Source: an uncultured Eggerthella sp. (GTDB taxonomy: Bacteria; Actinomycetota; Coriobacteriia; Coriobacteriales; Eggerthellaceae). Taken from it: 13,999 bases of DNA. The notes under the pieces were generated by a model. It was not told the DNA's origin. It worked only from the letters and a program-made list of their open reading frames with translations, and ran no database searches. The stretch lies in assembly GCA_900542265.1 (NCBI GenBank), contig UQML01000039.1:1-13999 (forward strand). The letters run 5' to 3'. The translations under genes were made by a program, and so were the position numbers. Positions 1 to 6,096 of this stretch are shown here, one piece after another (position 1 is the first letter of the stretch; the number at the start of each line of letters is the position of its first letter).

Positions 1-49
1 ATCTACACCCTAGAGTTCGTCGGCAGCGTCAGATGTGTATAAGAGACAG
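1..49 (+). other. Illumina Nextera i5 adapter (library artefact)
   Basis: Bases 1-8 are the tail of the P5 oligo. Bases 9-16 (CCTAGAGT) match a Nextera i5 index that I recall as S516. Bases 17-49 are the Nextera read-1 transposase adapter, ending in the 19-base Tn5 mosaic end. This is synthetic DNA left on the contig, not bacterial sequence. An ATG inside it (33-35) opens a reading frame giving the well-known contaminant peptide MCIRDR, fused to the genomic frame that follows. Confidence 0.97.
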
Positions 50-50
50 A

Positions 51-233
51 GACACCAATGTATTGAATGAGAAAGATCACTTTATTGATTGTTCTGATCT
101 TGTTCCTGTGCTCACTGATTTCGTTGATCTTCCTTTTAGGGAGGGAAAATCTATCCGTGATATGTTTGATCGGGCGACGTTTTATGGCTCAGTAAAGATT
201 GACGGTCAGGGCACTCCTGTTCCTATTATCTAA
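51..233 (+). CDS. 3' end of an unidentified protein (partial)
   Basis: About 60 codons of genomic sequence stay open from the adapter junction to a TAA at 231-233. The visible tail is fairly acidic and contains the stretch LPFREGKSIRDMFDRATFYG before the C-terminus GTPVPII. I do not recognise the family. The frame also runs back into the adapter, but the apparent ATG at 33 is artificial. The true start lies outside the window, so the gene is 5'-truncated by the contig end. No terminator is visible between its stop and the tRNA-Ala promoter. That the fragment is coding is inferred from its open frame and ordinary amino-acid composition. Its length is too short for this to be certain. Confidence 0.5.
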   Translation, partial: DTNVLNEKDHFIDCSDLVPVLTDFVDLPFREGKSIRDMFDRATFYGSVKIDGQGTPVPII

Positions 234-268
234 ATTTCCTATCATCGAGAAAAATAAGGCGCGCGACC

Positions 269-296
269 TTGCCTGTTGCGTCGAGTGTGGTATAGT
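269..296 (+). promoter_or_regulatory. Promoter of tRNA-Ala
   Basis: A -35-like TTGCCT (269-274) and a -10-like TATAGT (291-296) are separated by 16 bases. Predicted transcription starts near 303, just ahead of the tRNA at 311. Both boxes are close to the sigma-70 consensus. Confidence 0.6.
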
Positions 297-310
297 GGAT
301 AAACGCTTTT

Positions 311-386
311 GGGGCATTAGCTCAGCTGGGAGAGCGCATGGCTGGCAGCCATGAGGTCAGGGGTTCGATCCCCCTATGCTCCACCA
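311..386 (+). tRNA. tRNA-Ala (anticodon GGC)
   Basis: This is a complete 76-base cloverleaf. The acceptor stem pairs 311-317 with 376-382, and the D-stem is GCTC/GAGC. The anticodon stem CATGG/CCATG encloses the loop CTGGCAG, whose anticodon is GGC. The T-arm is AGGGG-TTCGATC-CCCCT. The CCA end is encoded (384-386). The gene reads alanine codons GCC/GCU. It has its own promoter and a rho-independent terminator just downstream, so it is probably a single-gene unit. Confidence 0.96.
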
Positions 387-394
387 TATATTCC

Positions 395-428
395 ACGGCT
401 ATCAATTACGGTTGGTAGCCGTTTTTTT
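395..428 (+). terminator. Rho-independent terminator of tRNA-Ala
   Basis: A 10-bp stem (395-404 with 413-422, one G-T wobble) encloses an 8-base loop and is followed by a run of seven T (422-428). It lies 8 bases after the tRNA CCA end. Confidence 0.9.
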
Positions 429-633
429 GTTTAAAGGACAAAATGTGTGTCTGGGAAACATCACTGGGGTTATGCAACATCCGAAAAATTAGGGGCTCAC
501 TCAAAGTCCAATCTCGTCAAAAAGCAAATTTGTATGGAGATCGCAGAATCTCGTGAGGGTGCAACAGATCCATGATGATCTCCTGTATTGTTGCTCAATG
601 TTTCGTTTGGTGAAACAGAGTTGTTGCTTAACC

Positions 634-666
634 TTCATACTCAACCAATACACTGATCAGTATGAA
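634..666. promoter_or_regulatory. Inverted repeat, candidate operator of the bile salt hydrolase gene
   Basis: TTCATACT (634-641) and its exact reverse complement AGTATGAA (659-666) are separated by 17 bases. The right half ends 5 bases before a likely -10 box. The two half-sites are about 25 bases apart centre to centre, so they would lie on nearly the same face of the helix. That spacing suits a dimeric or tetrameric regulator covering the promoter. The role is inferred from position only. Confidence 0.4.
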
Positions 667-668
667 TT

Positions 669-677
669 TGCTATAAG
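669..677 (+). promoter_or_regulatory. Extended -10 promoter element upstream of the bile salt hydrolase gene
   Basis: TGCTATAAG is an extended -10 (TG, one base, TATAAG), placed 27 bases before the ATG. No good -35 box lies 17 bases upstream, which is common for extended -10 promoters or regulated ones. A ribosome binding site AAAGGTGG (686-693) sits between it and the start codon. Confidence 0.45.
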
Positions 678-703
678 GCCTCTCAAAAGGTGGGTGCGTA
701 TTT

Positions 704-1657
704 ATGTGTACAGGAGTTCGATTTACTGACGACAAAGGTAATTTTTACTTTGGTCGTAATCTTGATTGGTGTGAAGAATATGGTCAAGGATTTGTTATTA
801 CGCCTACAGGGGCAAAAATCCCATCGCCTTACTTAGGTTCAATGCCTTTGAAGCATCCTGTCATTGGTGTGGCTATTGTGGTTGACAATACGCCTTTGTA
901 TCTTGACTGTGCCAACAATGCAGGACTTGGAGTGGCGGGTCTCAATTTCCCTGGATATGCTCATTTTGCTGATGAACCCATTGATGATACTACCAACATT
1001 GCGGTCTACGAATTCCCGTTGTGGTTATGTGCGAATTTTGGATCGATCGCCGAGGTAAAAGAAGCGCTTAAAGACGTAACGCTCGTTGCTAAACCCATCA
1101 ACGATACCTATCCAGTCGCTATGTTGCACTGGTTAGTTTGCGACAAAGAAGGGTCACTTGTTGTAGAGGCTACCAAGGATGGTATTGAAGTGTATGACGA
1201 TGAGCTCGATGTGCTCACTAATCAACCGGGATATCCTTGGCATCGTGAGAATGTACGCAACTATCTAGCGCTTTCTAACTCGTATCCTGACAAGCCCCTC
1301 ACGTGGTCACGTGCTGATTTGGTTCCTTTTAGCTCAGGTTCGATGATGCTAGGTCTTCCTGGGGCTTTTGATCCAATATCGCGTTTTGTTCGCGCAGCTT
1401 ATCTGAACGCCCATTATCCTACCAAGAGTGGTGAAACTGCTAACGTGATGCGTCTTTTCCATACACTTGGGGGCGTGGCCATGTGTGAGGGTGGTTCTCG
1501 CATGAGCAACAATCAGTTCGAATACACACTTTATTCCGATTGCTATTCCATGGCGACGGGTACGTATTATTACAAAAGCTATGACGACTTTACTATTAAT
1601 CAATGTTGCATTAATGATTATGATGTAGCAGGTGATGAGGTTATTGTTTGTAAGTAA
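704..1657 (+). CDS. bsh: Choloylglycine hydrolase / bile salt hydrolase (Ntn-hydrolase, C59 family)
   Basis: This 317-residue protein is predicted to cleave the amide bond of glycine- or taurine-conjugated bile salts in the cytoplasm. It starts MCTG. In this family the initiator Met is removed and Cys2 becomes the N-terminal nucleophile. Other expected active-site residues are visible: Arg18 and Asp21 in FGRNLDW, Asn81 in AGLNFPGYA, Asn173 in LTNQP and Arg227 in ISRFVRAA. The Asn in AGLNFPGYA is typical of bile salt hydrolases, whereas penicillin V acylases usually have Tyr there. The length matches the family (about 315-330). There is no signal peptide. The ATG follows a ribosome binding site at 686-693, and the start is fixed by the catalytic Cys. 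The DUF523 gene begins 32 bases after the stop with no terminator between, so they are probably co-transcribed. Family assignment is firm; substrate preference cannot be read from sequence. Confidence 0.93.
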   Translation: MCTGVRFTDDKGNFYFGRNLDWCEEYGQGFVITPTGAKIPSPYLGSMPLKHPVIGVAIVVDNTPLYLDCANNAGLGVAGLNFPGYAHFADEPIDDTTNIAVYEFPLWLCANFGSIAEVKEALKDVTLVAKPINDTYPVAMLHWLVCDKEGSLVVEATKDGIEVYDDELDVLTNQPGYPWHRENVRNYLALSNSYPDKPLTWSRADLVPFSSGSMMLGLPGAFDPISRFVRAAYLNAHYPTKSGETANVMRLFHTLGGVAMCEGGSRMSNNQFEYTLYSDCYSMATGTYYYKSYDDFTINQCCINDYDVAGDEVIVCK

Positions 1658-1689
1658 GTAAAATCCAAGAGAAGAACAGGGGAGAATGC

Positions 1690-2181
1690 ATGAAGGTGGC
1701 TGTCAGTGCCTGTTTATTGGGTGTTCCTTGTCGTTATGATGGTCGATCTAAGCAAGATCCTCGTGTTCAATCCTTTGTAGAGACTGGTAGTTTTAAGGGG
1801 CTGCCAGTCTCTACGTGTTCTATCTGTCCTGAAGTTATGGCAGGTCTTACCATTCCGCATCCGCCACATGAGATTAGAAGAGATGCAAAAGGAGAACTTC
1901 ATGTGGTTGATAAGATGGGTCATGATGCAACGGCTGCTTTTATTAAAGGAGCCTTAAACGCTTGTGAAAAGGCGCTCAAAGCCGGCTGCACGCATGCCAT
2001 CTTAAAATCCAAATCGCCGTCTTGTGGGGTGGGGGAAGTATATGATGGAACGTTCACAGGAACACTCGTTGCGGGTGATGGCATAGCGAGCCAGATGATG
2101 CAACAGGCGGGAATTCGCGTGGCAACTGAGAAGGACTTTGAAGAAGTGTTTGGGATTAAGGATAGAACCGTAAGCGATTAA
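1690..2181 (+). CDS. DUF523 / TudS-like thiouracil desulfurase family protein
   Basis: This 163-residue protein spans a complete DUF523 domain (PF04463). Visible family motifs are CLLGVPCRYDG (residues 8-18), the CPEVMAGL block at 46-53 (usually followed by a proline-rich PxPR-like stretch, here TIPHPPHE) and LKSKSPSCG at 105-113. Characterised relatives (TudS) use three conserved cysteines to hold a [4Fe-4S] cluster that removes sulfur from 2-thiouracil. The likely ligands here are Cys8, Cys46 and Cys112, although Cys14 and Cys43 are nearby. It is probably cytoplasmic, with no signal or membrane segment. The start is supported by a strong AGGGGAG site (1678-1684), 5 bases from the ATG. It lies 32 bases after the bile salt hydrolase gene in a likely operon. 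Family membership is clear. The exact substrate is unknown, because most DUF523 proteins are untested. Confidence 0.85.
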   Translation: MKVAVSACLLGVPCRYDGRSKQDPRVQSFVETGSFKGLPVSTCSICPEVMAGLTIPHPPHEIRRDAKGELHVVDKMGHDATAAFIKGALNACEKALKAGCTHAILKSKSPSCGVGEVYDGTFTGTLVAGDGIASQMMQQAGIRVATEKDFEEVFGIKDRTVSD

Positions 2182-2236
2182 GAACAATAAGAATTGATCA
2201 CTTTAGTGTGAAGGCATGATAATGGGAAGGCGCGAT

Positions 2237-2557
2237 CTAAACTGCAGTAGGCGCTGAACTCTTGTTGGCAAGATAAGCCATAGCGGCCTCAGTTGCTCTA
2301 CCAGAAACACCAGAAATTACCGTAATCCCTGCGCGTTCCATTTGCTCTTTATCATGAGGAGAAATTGCGCCACAGAGTAATACCTTTACTTCAATTTGGC
2401 GGAGAAAATTTGCTTGCGAGCCGCAAAGATGGCCAGAACTGGGGAGGTTACGCGAGTCAACTAATTGATTGTTTTCAACTTTGTAATAGTTGAAATTGGT
2501 GCAGCTACCAAAATGAGGACTAACATCAAGTCCTTGGCTTGCAACAGCAATACGCAC
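2237..2557 (-). CDS. Dinitrogenase iron-molybdenum cofactor biosynthesis domain protein (NifX/NifB C-terminal-like)
   Basis: This 106-residue single-domain protein resembles the PF02579 family. It has the N-terminal strand and loop MRIAVASQGLDVSPHFGSC, a glycine-rich middle (SSGHLCGSQ, residues 41-48) and the C-terminal ERAGITVISGVSG followed by an alanine-rich helix. In nitrogen fixers such domains carry iron-molybdenum cofactor precursors. Stand-alone versions are widespread in anaerobes that do not fix nitrogen, and their role there is poorly known. Cys19, Cys45 and Cys62 could bind metal or iron-sulfur. The start is GTG at 2557, chosen because an AAAGGAGG site on the minus strand ends 5 bases before it. 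An overlapping ATG is out of frame. The gene converges with the DUF523 gene (55 bases between stops, no clear terminator). No nif genes are nearby. Confidence 0.8.
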   Translation of the reverse strand: MRIAVASQGLDVSPHFGSCTNFNYYKVENNQLVDSRNLPSSGHLCGSQANFLRQIEVKVLLCGAISPHDKEQMERAGITVISGVSGRATEAAMAYLANKSSAPTAV

Positions 2558-2810
2558 GCATTCCTCCTTTCTCTTACCAGTCGGGCTTCTCTATAAAGGT
2601 AACGCCGATGGGCGGTGTTTTCCTATAAGACTCCCGTTGCAGGATAGCGTGTTGTAGGTAACACGAGCAGCGCAAAAAGCGTTTGGTTAAACGATACTTT
2701 GACGCGTTTGTCTCACTTTGTATGTTTTGGCAAACGGTGTAGTTGTGACTGCTTGAGGTTTCTTGTTGTGTGTCCTCTCTACCATCGACCAGAACTTTTT
2801 AAAATAGATC
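2558..2810. other. Intergenic region between the NifX-like gene and the tRNA-Glu promoter
   Basis: About 250 bases hold no convincing gene. The region must contain the minus-strand promoter of the NifX-like gene, but I cannot pick out a clear pair of boxes. Two short inverted repeats are present: CGTGTT/AACACG at 2648-2665 (listed separately) and CGTTT/AAACG around a 4-base loop at 2680-2693. An 83-codon frame that reads through this area into the tRNA is not a gene. Confidence 0.55.
2648..2665. promoter_or_regulatory. Short inverted repeat upstream of the NifX-like gene
   Basis: CGTGTT (2648-2653) and AACACG (2660-2665) are perfect 6-base inverted arms around a 6-base spacer, about 90-110 bases upstream of the GTG start on the minus strand. 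It could be an operator or chance. No T-run follows it, so it is not a terminator. Confidence 0.25.
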
Positions 2811-2839
2811 TTGCATTATTTGGTGTGCTTTGTGATAAT
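2811..2839 (+). promoter_or_regulatory. Promoter of tRNA-Glu
   Basis: A -35 TTGCAT (2811-2816) and a -10 GATAAT (2834-2839) are 17 bases apart, with an extended -10 TG at 2831-2832. This is the best sigma-70-like promoter in the window. It is followed 22 bases later by the tRNA. Confidence 0.75.
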
Positions 2840-2861
2840 AACGGGGCTGCAAACAGCAAAA

Positions 2862-2936
2862 GTCCCCATCGTCTAGCGGTTAGGACGCGGCCCTTTCAAG
2901 GCCGAAACACGGGTTCGATTCCCGTTGGGGGCACCA
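2862..2936 (+). tRNA. tRNA-Glu (anticodon TTC)
   Basis: This is a complete 75-base cloverleaf. The acceptor stem pairs GTCCCCA with TGGGGGC (one G-T pair). The anticodon stem CGGCC/GGCCG encloses CTTTCAA with anticodon TTC. The T-arm is ACGGG-TTCGATT-CCCGT, and the CCA end is encoded at 2934-2936. It reads GAA/GAG codons. It has its own promoter and terminator, so it looks like a single-gene unit. Confidence 0.96.
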
Positions 2937-2949
2937 TGAAGCATTATTG

Positions 2950-2974
2950 AGGTTTCCGTTTGGGAACCTTTTTT
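2950..2974 (+). terminator. Rho-independent terminator of tRNA-Glu
   Basis: An 8-bp stem (AGGTTTCC with GGGAACCT, one G-T wobble) closes a GTTT loop. It is followed by a run of six T (2969-2974) and starts 14 bases after the tRNA end. Confidence 0.88.
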
Positions 2975-2976
2975 GT

Positions 2977-3015
2977 TATAAGACGCAGTAGTGAATTACT
3001 GAAGCTCTACTGCGT
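2977..3015 (+). promoter_or_regulatory. Possible -10 box and leader hairpin of the gtrA gene
   Basis: TATAAG at 2977-2982 could be a -10 box directly after the tRNA-Glu terminator. ACGCAGTAG (2983-2991) and its exact reverse complement CTACTGCGT (3007-3015) follow, 9-base arms around a 15-base loop. No T-run follows, so it is not an intrinsic terminator. It could be an operator or a 5' leader stem-loop for the gene starting at 3046. Confidence 0.4.
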
Positions 3016-3045
3016 GGATATCACCAGGGGCTGATACGTACAACC

Positions 3046-3441
3046 ATGAATGGTATTGGGTACCTTATAAAACAATTCATGAAATTCGGCATTGTTGGTT
3101 TTATCGCCTTCTTTATTGATTACGGCACCATGATCTTTTTGACCGAAGTGTTTGGTGTATCGTATTTGATCTCTACTACAGCTGGCTTCATCATTTCGGT
3201 TATCTTTAATTACCTCGCTTCTATGCGTTATGTCTTTGTGCATAAAGAAGGGCTTTCGCGCCGCAAAGAGTTTGTAATTTTTATCGTGCTCTCAGTGATT
3301 GGCCTTGGCCTTAATGATGTATTGATGTGGATTTTGGTTGATTTTGCCTTCATTGACTATCGTATCTCCAAGATTGTGGTAACAGCGATCGTCATGGTTT
3401 ATAACTTTATAACACGTAAGATTTTTTTGGATGCCAGTTAA
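3046..3441 (+). CDS. GtrA-family membrane protein
   Basis: This 131-residue protein is almost entirely hydrophobic. Four predicted membrane segments lie at about residues 14-32, 40-59, 76-98 and 107-128, the usual size and layout of GtrA-like proteins (PF04138). Family features are the opening QFMKFGIVGF, a conserved FNYLASMRYVF after helix 2, and FITRKIF near the end. GtrA proteins are thought to help move lipid-linked sugars across the membrane, or to partner glycosyltransferases in building cell-surface polysaccharide. The two large glycosyltransferase genes downstream fit that role. The ATG at 3046 lacks a well-placed ribosome binding site (AGGGG is about 18 bases upstream). Met12 is a possible alternative start. 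Family call firm, substrate unknown. Confidence 0.85.
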   Translation: MNGIGYLIKQFMKFGIVGFIAFFIDYGTMIFLTEVFGVSYLISTTAGFIISVIFNYLASMRYVFVHKEGLSRRKEFVIFIVLSVIGLGLNDVLMWILVDFAFIDYRISKIVVTAIVMVYNFITRKIFLDAS

Positions 3442-3443
3442 TA

Positions 3444-3462
3444 AAATCAAATGCATTGATTT
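3444..3462. promoter_or_regulatory. Near-palindrome between gtrA and the first glycosyltransferase gene
   Basis: AAATCAA (3444-3450) and TTGATTT (3456-3462) are perfect 7-base inverted arms around a 5-base centre (ATGCA). The site begins just after the gtrA stop and lies about 34 bases upstream of a likely -10 box. It is too AT-rich, and lacks a T-run, to be a good terminator. An operator is more likely. Confidence 0.35.
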
Positions 3463-3495
3463 GGTGGTCAAGCCATTACTTTCATAACTTCCCGT

Positions 3496-3501
3496 TACAA
3501 T
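3496..3501 (+). promoter_or_regulatory. -10 box upstream of the first glycosyltransferase gene
   Basis: TACAAT is a good -10 hexamer 48 bases before the chosen ATG at 3550. No strong -35 box is seen at the expected distance, so this promoter is tentative. The gene may also be read from the gtrA promoter. Confidence 0.35.
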
Positions 3502-3549
3502 AGAGAGAGTGCAAAAAGAAGTACTACTAAAATGGGGGAGCACAAAGGC

Positions 3550-6060
3550 ATGAACGTTTCTTTCAGAGTTATGAGACGAAGTGGTGATAAAGCCTATATT
3601 CTCTCTGAAATAACTGGATATGATAAACGTCTTCCCGTGGTACTTACTGCTTCAACAGAAGCGGGTGTACGCATTCCTTCAGATTCATTTCCTTATTGGA
3701 ATAGTGATGACGATAGGGAATTGTTTGAGGTACTCTCGGATGCCGCTCTTGCTACACGAGGGGGTTCTGTTGCACGTCCCCATACAAAGAATACGGCCGA
3801 TGTACGGTTTTTTGTTGTTGTTCTTCCTTGGCTGGATATTCGCAAATGGGTGTTGGAGTTTCAAGCAGTTGATGCAACGGGCGAGGTTGTCTCAAGCTGC
3901 ATAAAACGCATCGATACAAGTTCCGCAATTTGGCTCGACAAGCTCAATGATTTCACTAATCAACATCGAGGCAATGCTATCGAAGGTCTTGATGGAAGCT
4001 ACATTCATGATCGCATTCATGTTCATTTTTTGCGTGCGGTTGAAGAAGATGAAGGTGTCTTAGTTACTGCTTTAGCAGAGATGCCTTACCACAAAGAATC
4101 AGTTATTGAATTTGATTTTCTCGATGGGGCTGGTCAACCAAAGCACGTTGATTATCACATTATCGAAGATAGCATTGATCGTGCGGTTGGCTATGGTACG
4201 CTTGATCGTCGTTATACGATGGTCACGTTTTTGGTTGATAAAGAAGAGCCTTCAACGTGTGTTTGCATTACGGACACAGCTGGCCAAATTGCACCTGGTT
4301 TTGCCATGCTTGGCACCCATTGTCTCTATGAGCTTATTGGTTCAACATACAACTTGACCATTGATGCTGATGAAGATCCTGATTATGACTATTGGTTTGA
4401 CACATATCATCGTGTTGACTTGCCAACCTTGCTTGAGCAGGTTGCTGCCCATTTGGATTACACGCCGCTTTTAAGTTTGGTGATCTATGTAGCTCAAAGT
4501 CCTATGCATCATCTTTTTGAGTTAGCCCAATCGCTTCTTGCGCAATCATATGGAAAATGGGAACTTATCTTGGTTAATGATGGAAGTCAAGATACTGTTT
4601 TAAATGATCTTATGAATTCGTTGCAAGATGATCGTATTTTTGCAGTTCGTTCTACGCCTGAAGCGAGTTTTGGTGAATATATCCAAGCAGGTATTGATGC
4701 GGCAGAAGGCGAGTTTATTGGATTTATCCGTCCATCAAACAAGCTTGCACCAGATGCGTTGTTCGAATTCGTGCGCAAAGCTAACGATAACGAATTGTGC
4801 GATATGATTTATTGCGATGCGGATATCTATGACACGCAAGGTGTGCATTCGAGCCCCACTTTGCGTCCTGATTTTTCTCCTGAGCTGCTGCGTTCAACTA
4901 ACTATATTCGTGACTTCATCATGATCCGTTCTGGGGTCATGCATGCTATTGGAGACTTGTCCCAGTTTGTCGATGGGGCATTTTTCTATGATTTGGTTTT
5001 GCGTTCAACAGAAGCGGCACGTCAAGTATGTCATGTACCCCGTGTTCTTTGTCATAAACGTTATGCAACTACAAATCTTCCTGCTGATTATGATGTTGAT
5101 CGTGCGCAAGAAGCGGGAAGACGTGCGTTGGTTAACCATTGTCAGCGCGTTGGCATTAAGGCAGAAGTGCTTTCAACCAATCGCCATAAATGTTATTACG
5201 TACGGCATGTGCTCACCTCTACTCCGCTTGTGTCAATTATTATTCCCACGCAGGACAATGCGCAAGAGGTGCTTCGGTGTTTGCTCTCTATTAAAGCTAA
5301 GATCCACTACACCAATTTTGAGGTACTTGTTTTAGATGGCGGGTCGACCAACCCTAATACGTGGAAGACCTACAAAGAAATCACTGAACGCTTTTCGCGG
5401 GTACAGGTTGTTACGATTGAGGATACGTCAAACCGAGCGGATTTCTTGAATCAGGCTGTTGCGCAAGCAAAAGGTGAGTTTCTACTATTTTTGAATGATG
5501 ATGTGCGTGTGTTAACCGAAGACGCTCTTGAAGCGATGCTTGGTTATTTCCAGCTCGACGATGTGGGTGTGGTGGGCGCTAAGCGTCTCTTTATTGATAA
5601 CACGGTAGAGCATGCGGGATTGCTTGTTGGTGGAGATATGCAGGATCGCATATCCACACCTCTTTTCAAATTTATGCCCAATGATTGGGAGGGTTACCAG
5701 CATCGAGCGCAGCTTGCTCAAAACGTTAGTGCCGTGTCAGGTGATTGCATGATGGTGCGACGTTCTATGTTTGACGAAGTTGGTGGATTCACCTCGGAAT
5801 TTGCAACATTTTATTCCCATCTTGACTTTTGTTTGAAAGCACAACAGGCTGGTTATTACGTAGTGTTTACTCCACAGGTGATTTTGTCGCACTTTAAGTC
5901 AATTTCACAGACTCATACGTATTCAGAGGAGTTATCCTTACAGCTCAGACGTGAAGCAGCGTATTTCCAATATCTGTGGCCACGCATCTTTGCTGAAGGT
6001 GATCCTTATTCGAATCCTAATCTTGATCCTACCAGTCCCTATTTTGCTTTGAAATGGTAG
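3550..6060 (+). CDS. Large protein with two GT2 glycosyltransferase domains (paralog 1)
   Basis: Predicted length is 836 residues. I chose ATG 3550 over an in-frame ATG at 3532 because GGGGGAG (3534-3540) is then a ribosome binding site 9 bases away, and because MNVSF lines up with the start MNVRL of the next gene. Residues 1 to about 300 are a beta-rich, non-catalytic region. A first GT2-like domain (about 306-505) keeps the donor-binding LVNDGS motif but has FIRPSN (392-397) where relatives have an acidic LDHDD-type motif. A second GT2 domain (about 558-790) has VSIIIPTQDN, LDGGSTNPNT, an intact FLNDDVRV (647-654) and YSHLDFCL (755-762). There is no signal peptide or membrane helix, so it probably works at the inner membrane face, adding sugars to a surface polysaccharide. 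Donor and acceptor are unknown. Confidence 0.88.
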   Translation: MNVSFRVMRRSGDKAYILSEITGYDKRLPVVLTASTEAGVRIPSDSFPYWNSDDDRELFEVLSDAALATRGGSVARPHTKNTADVRFFVVVLPWLDIRKWVLEFQAVDATGEVVSSCIKRIDTSSAIWLDKLNDFTNQHRGNAIEGLDGSYIHDRIHVHFLRAVEEDEGVLVTALAEMPYHKESVIEFDFLDGAGQPKHVDYHIIEDSIDRAVGYGTLDRRYTMVTFLVDKEEPSTCVCITDTAGQIAPGFAMLGTHCLYELIGSTYNLTIDADEDPDYDYWFDTYHRVDLPTLLEQVAAHLDYTPLLSLVIYVAQSPMHHLFELAQSLLAQSYGKWELILVNDGSQDTVLNDLMNSLQDDRIFAVRSTPEASFGEYIQAGIDAAEGEFIGFIRPSNKLAPDALFEFVRKANDNELCDMIYCDADIYDTQGVHSSPTLRPDFSPELLRSTNYIRDFIMIRSGVMHAIGDLSQFVDGAFFYDLVLRSTEAARQVCHVPRVLCHKRYATTNLPADYDVDRAQEAGRRALVNHCQRVGIKAEVLSTNRHKCYYVRHVLTSTPLVSIIIPTQDNAQEVLRCLLSIKAKIHYTNFEVLVLDGGSTNPNTWKTYKEITERFSRVQVVTIEDTSNRADFLNQAVAQAKGEFLLFLNDDVRVLTEDALEAMLGYFQLDDVGVVGAKRLFIDNTVEHAGLLVGGDMQDRISTPLFKFMPNDWEGYQHRAQLAQNVSAVSGDCMMVRRSMFDEVGGFTSEFATFYSHLDFCLKAQQAGYYVVFTPQVILSHFKSISQTHTYSEELSLQLRREAAYFQYLWPRIFAEGDPYSNPNLDPTSPYFALKW

Positions 6061-6096
6061 GTCTCAAAAGACTGTATAGAGAAGGGTTTTCCCTAG

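Larger units (their letters stand above)
430..703. other. Intergenic region upstream of the bile salt hydrolase
   Basis: This stretch of about 270 bases carries no convincing gene. It holds an inverted repeat with 8-base arms and a likely extended -10 box close to the downstream gene (listed separately). A weaker imperfect inverted repeat has GCAACA at 561-566 and TGTTGC at 589-594. A 37-codon reading frame at 443-556 was considered and rejected. Confidence 0.6.

Noticed and set aside
33..233. Complete 66-residue protein starting at base 33
   Set aside because: Its first six codons lie in or across the Nextera adapter. Only the part after base 50 is genomic, and the gene is truncated.
443..556. 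Small 37-codon reading frame after the tRNA-Ala terminator, with an AAAGGA just upstream
   Set aside because: Spacing to the ATG is too short for a good ribosome binding site, the peptide resembles no family I know, and no promoter was seen. Chance frames of this length are common.
2182..2236. Bidirectional terminator between the convergent DUF523 and NifX-like genes
   Set aside because: Only a 4-bp TCAC/GTGA pairing around 2198-2211 is present, with no T-run on either strand.
311..2936. Integrated element with attachment sites at the tRNA genes
   Set aside because: No integrase gene and no repeated tRNA 3' end longer than the shared T-arm consensus was seen between or beyond the two tRNAs.
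2699..2950. Plus-strand frame of 83 codons reading through tRNA-Glu
   Set aside because: It overlaps the tRNA promoter, the whole tRNA and the start of its terminator, so it cannot be a real gene.
3532..3549. Upstream ATG as the start of the first glycosyltransferase
   Set aside because: Using it would place the GGGGGAG ribosome binding site inside the coding region, and it adds six residues with no match to the paralog.
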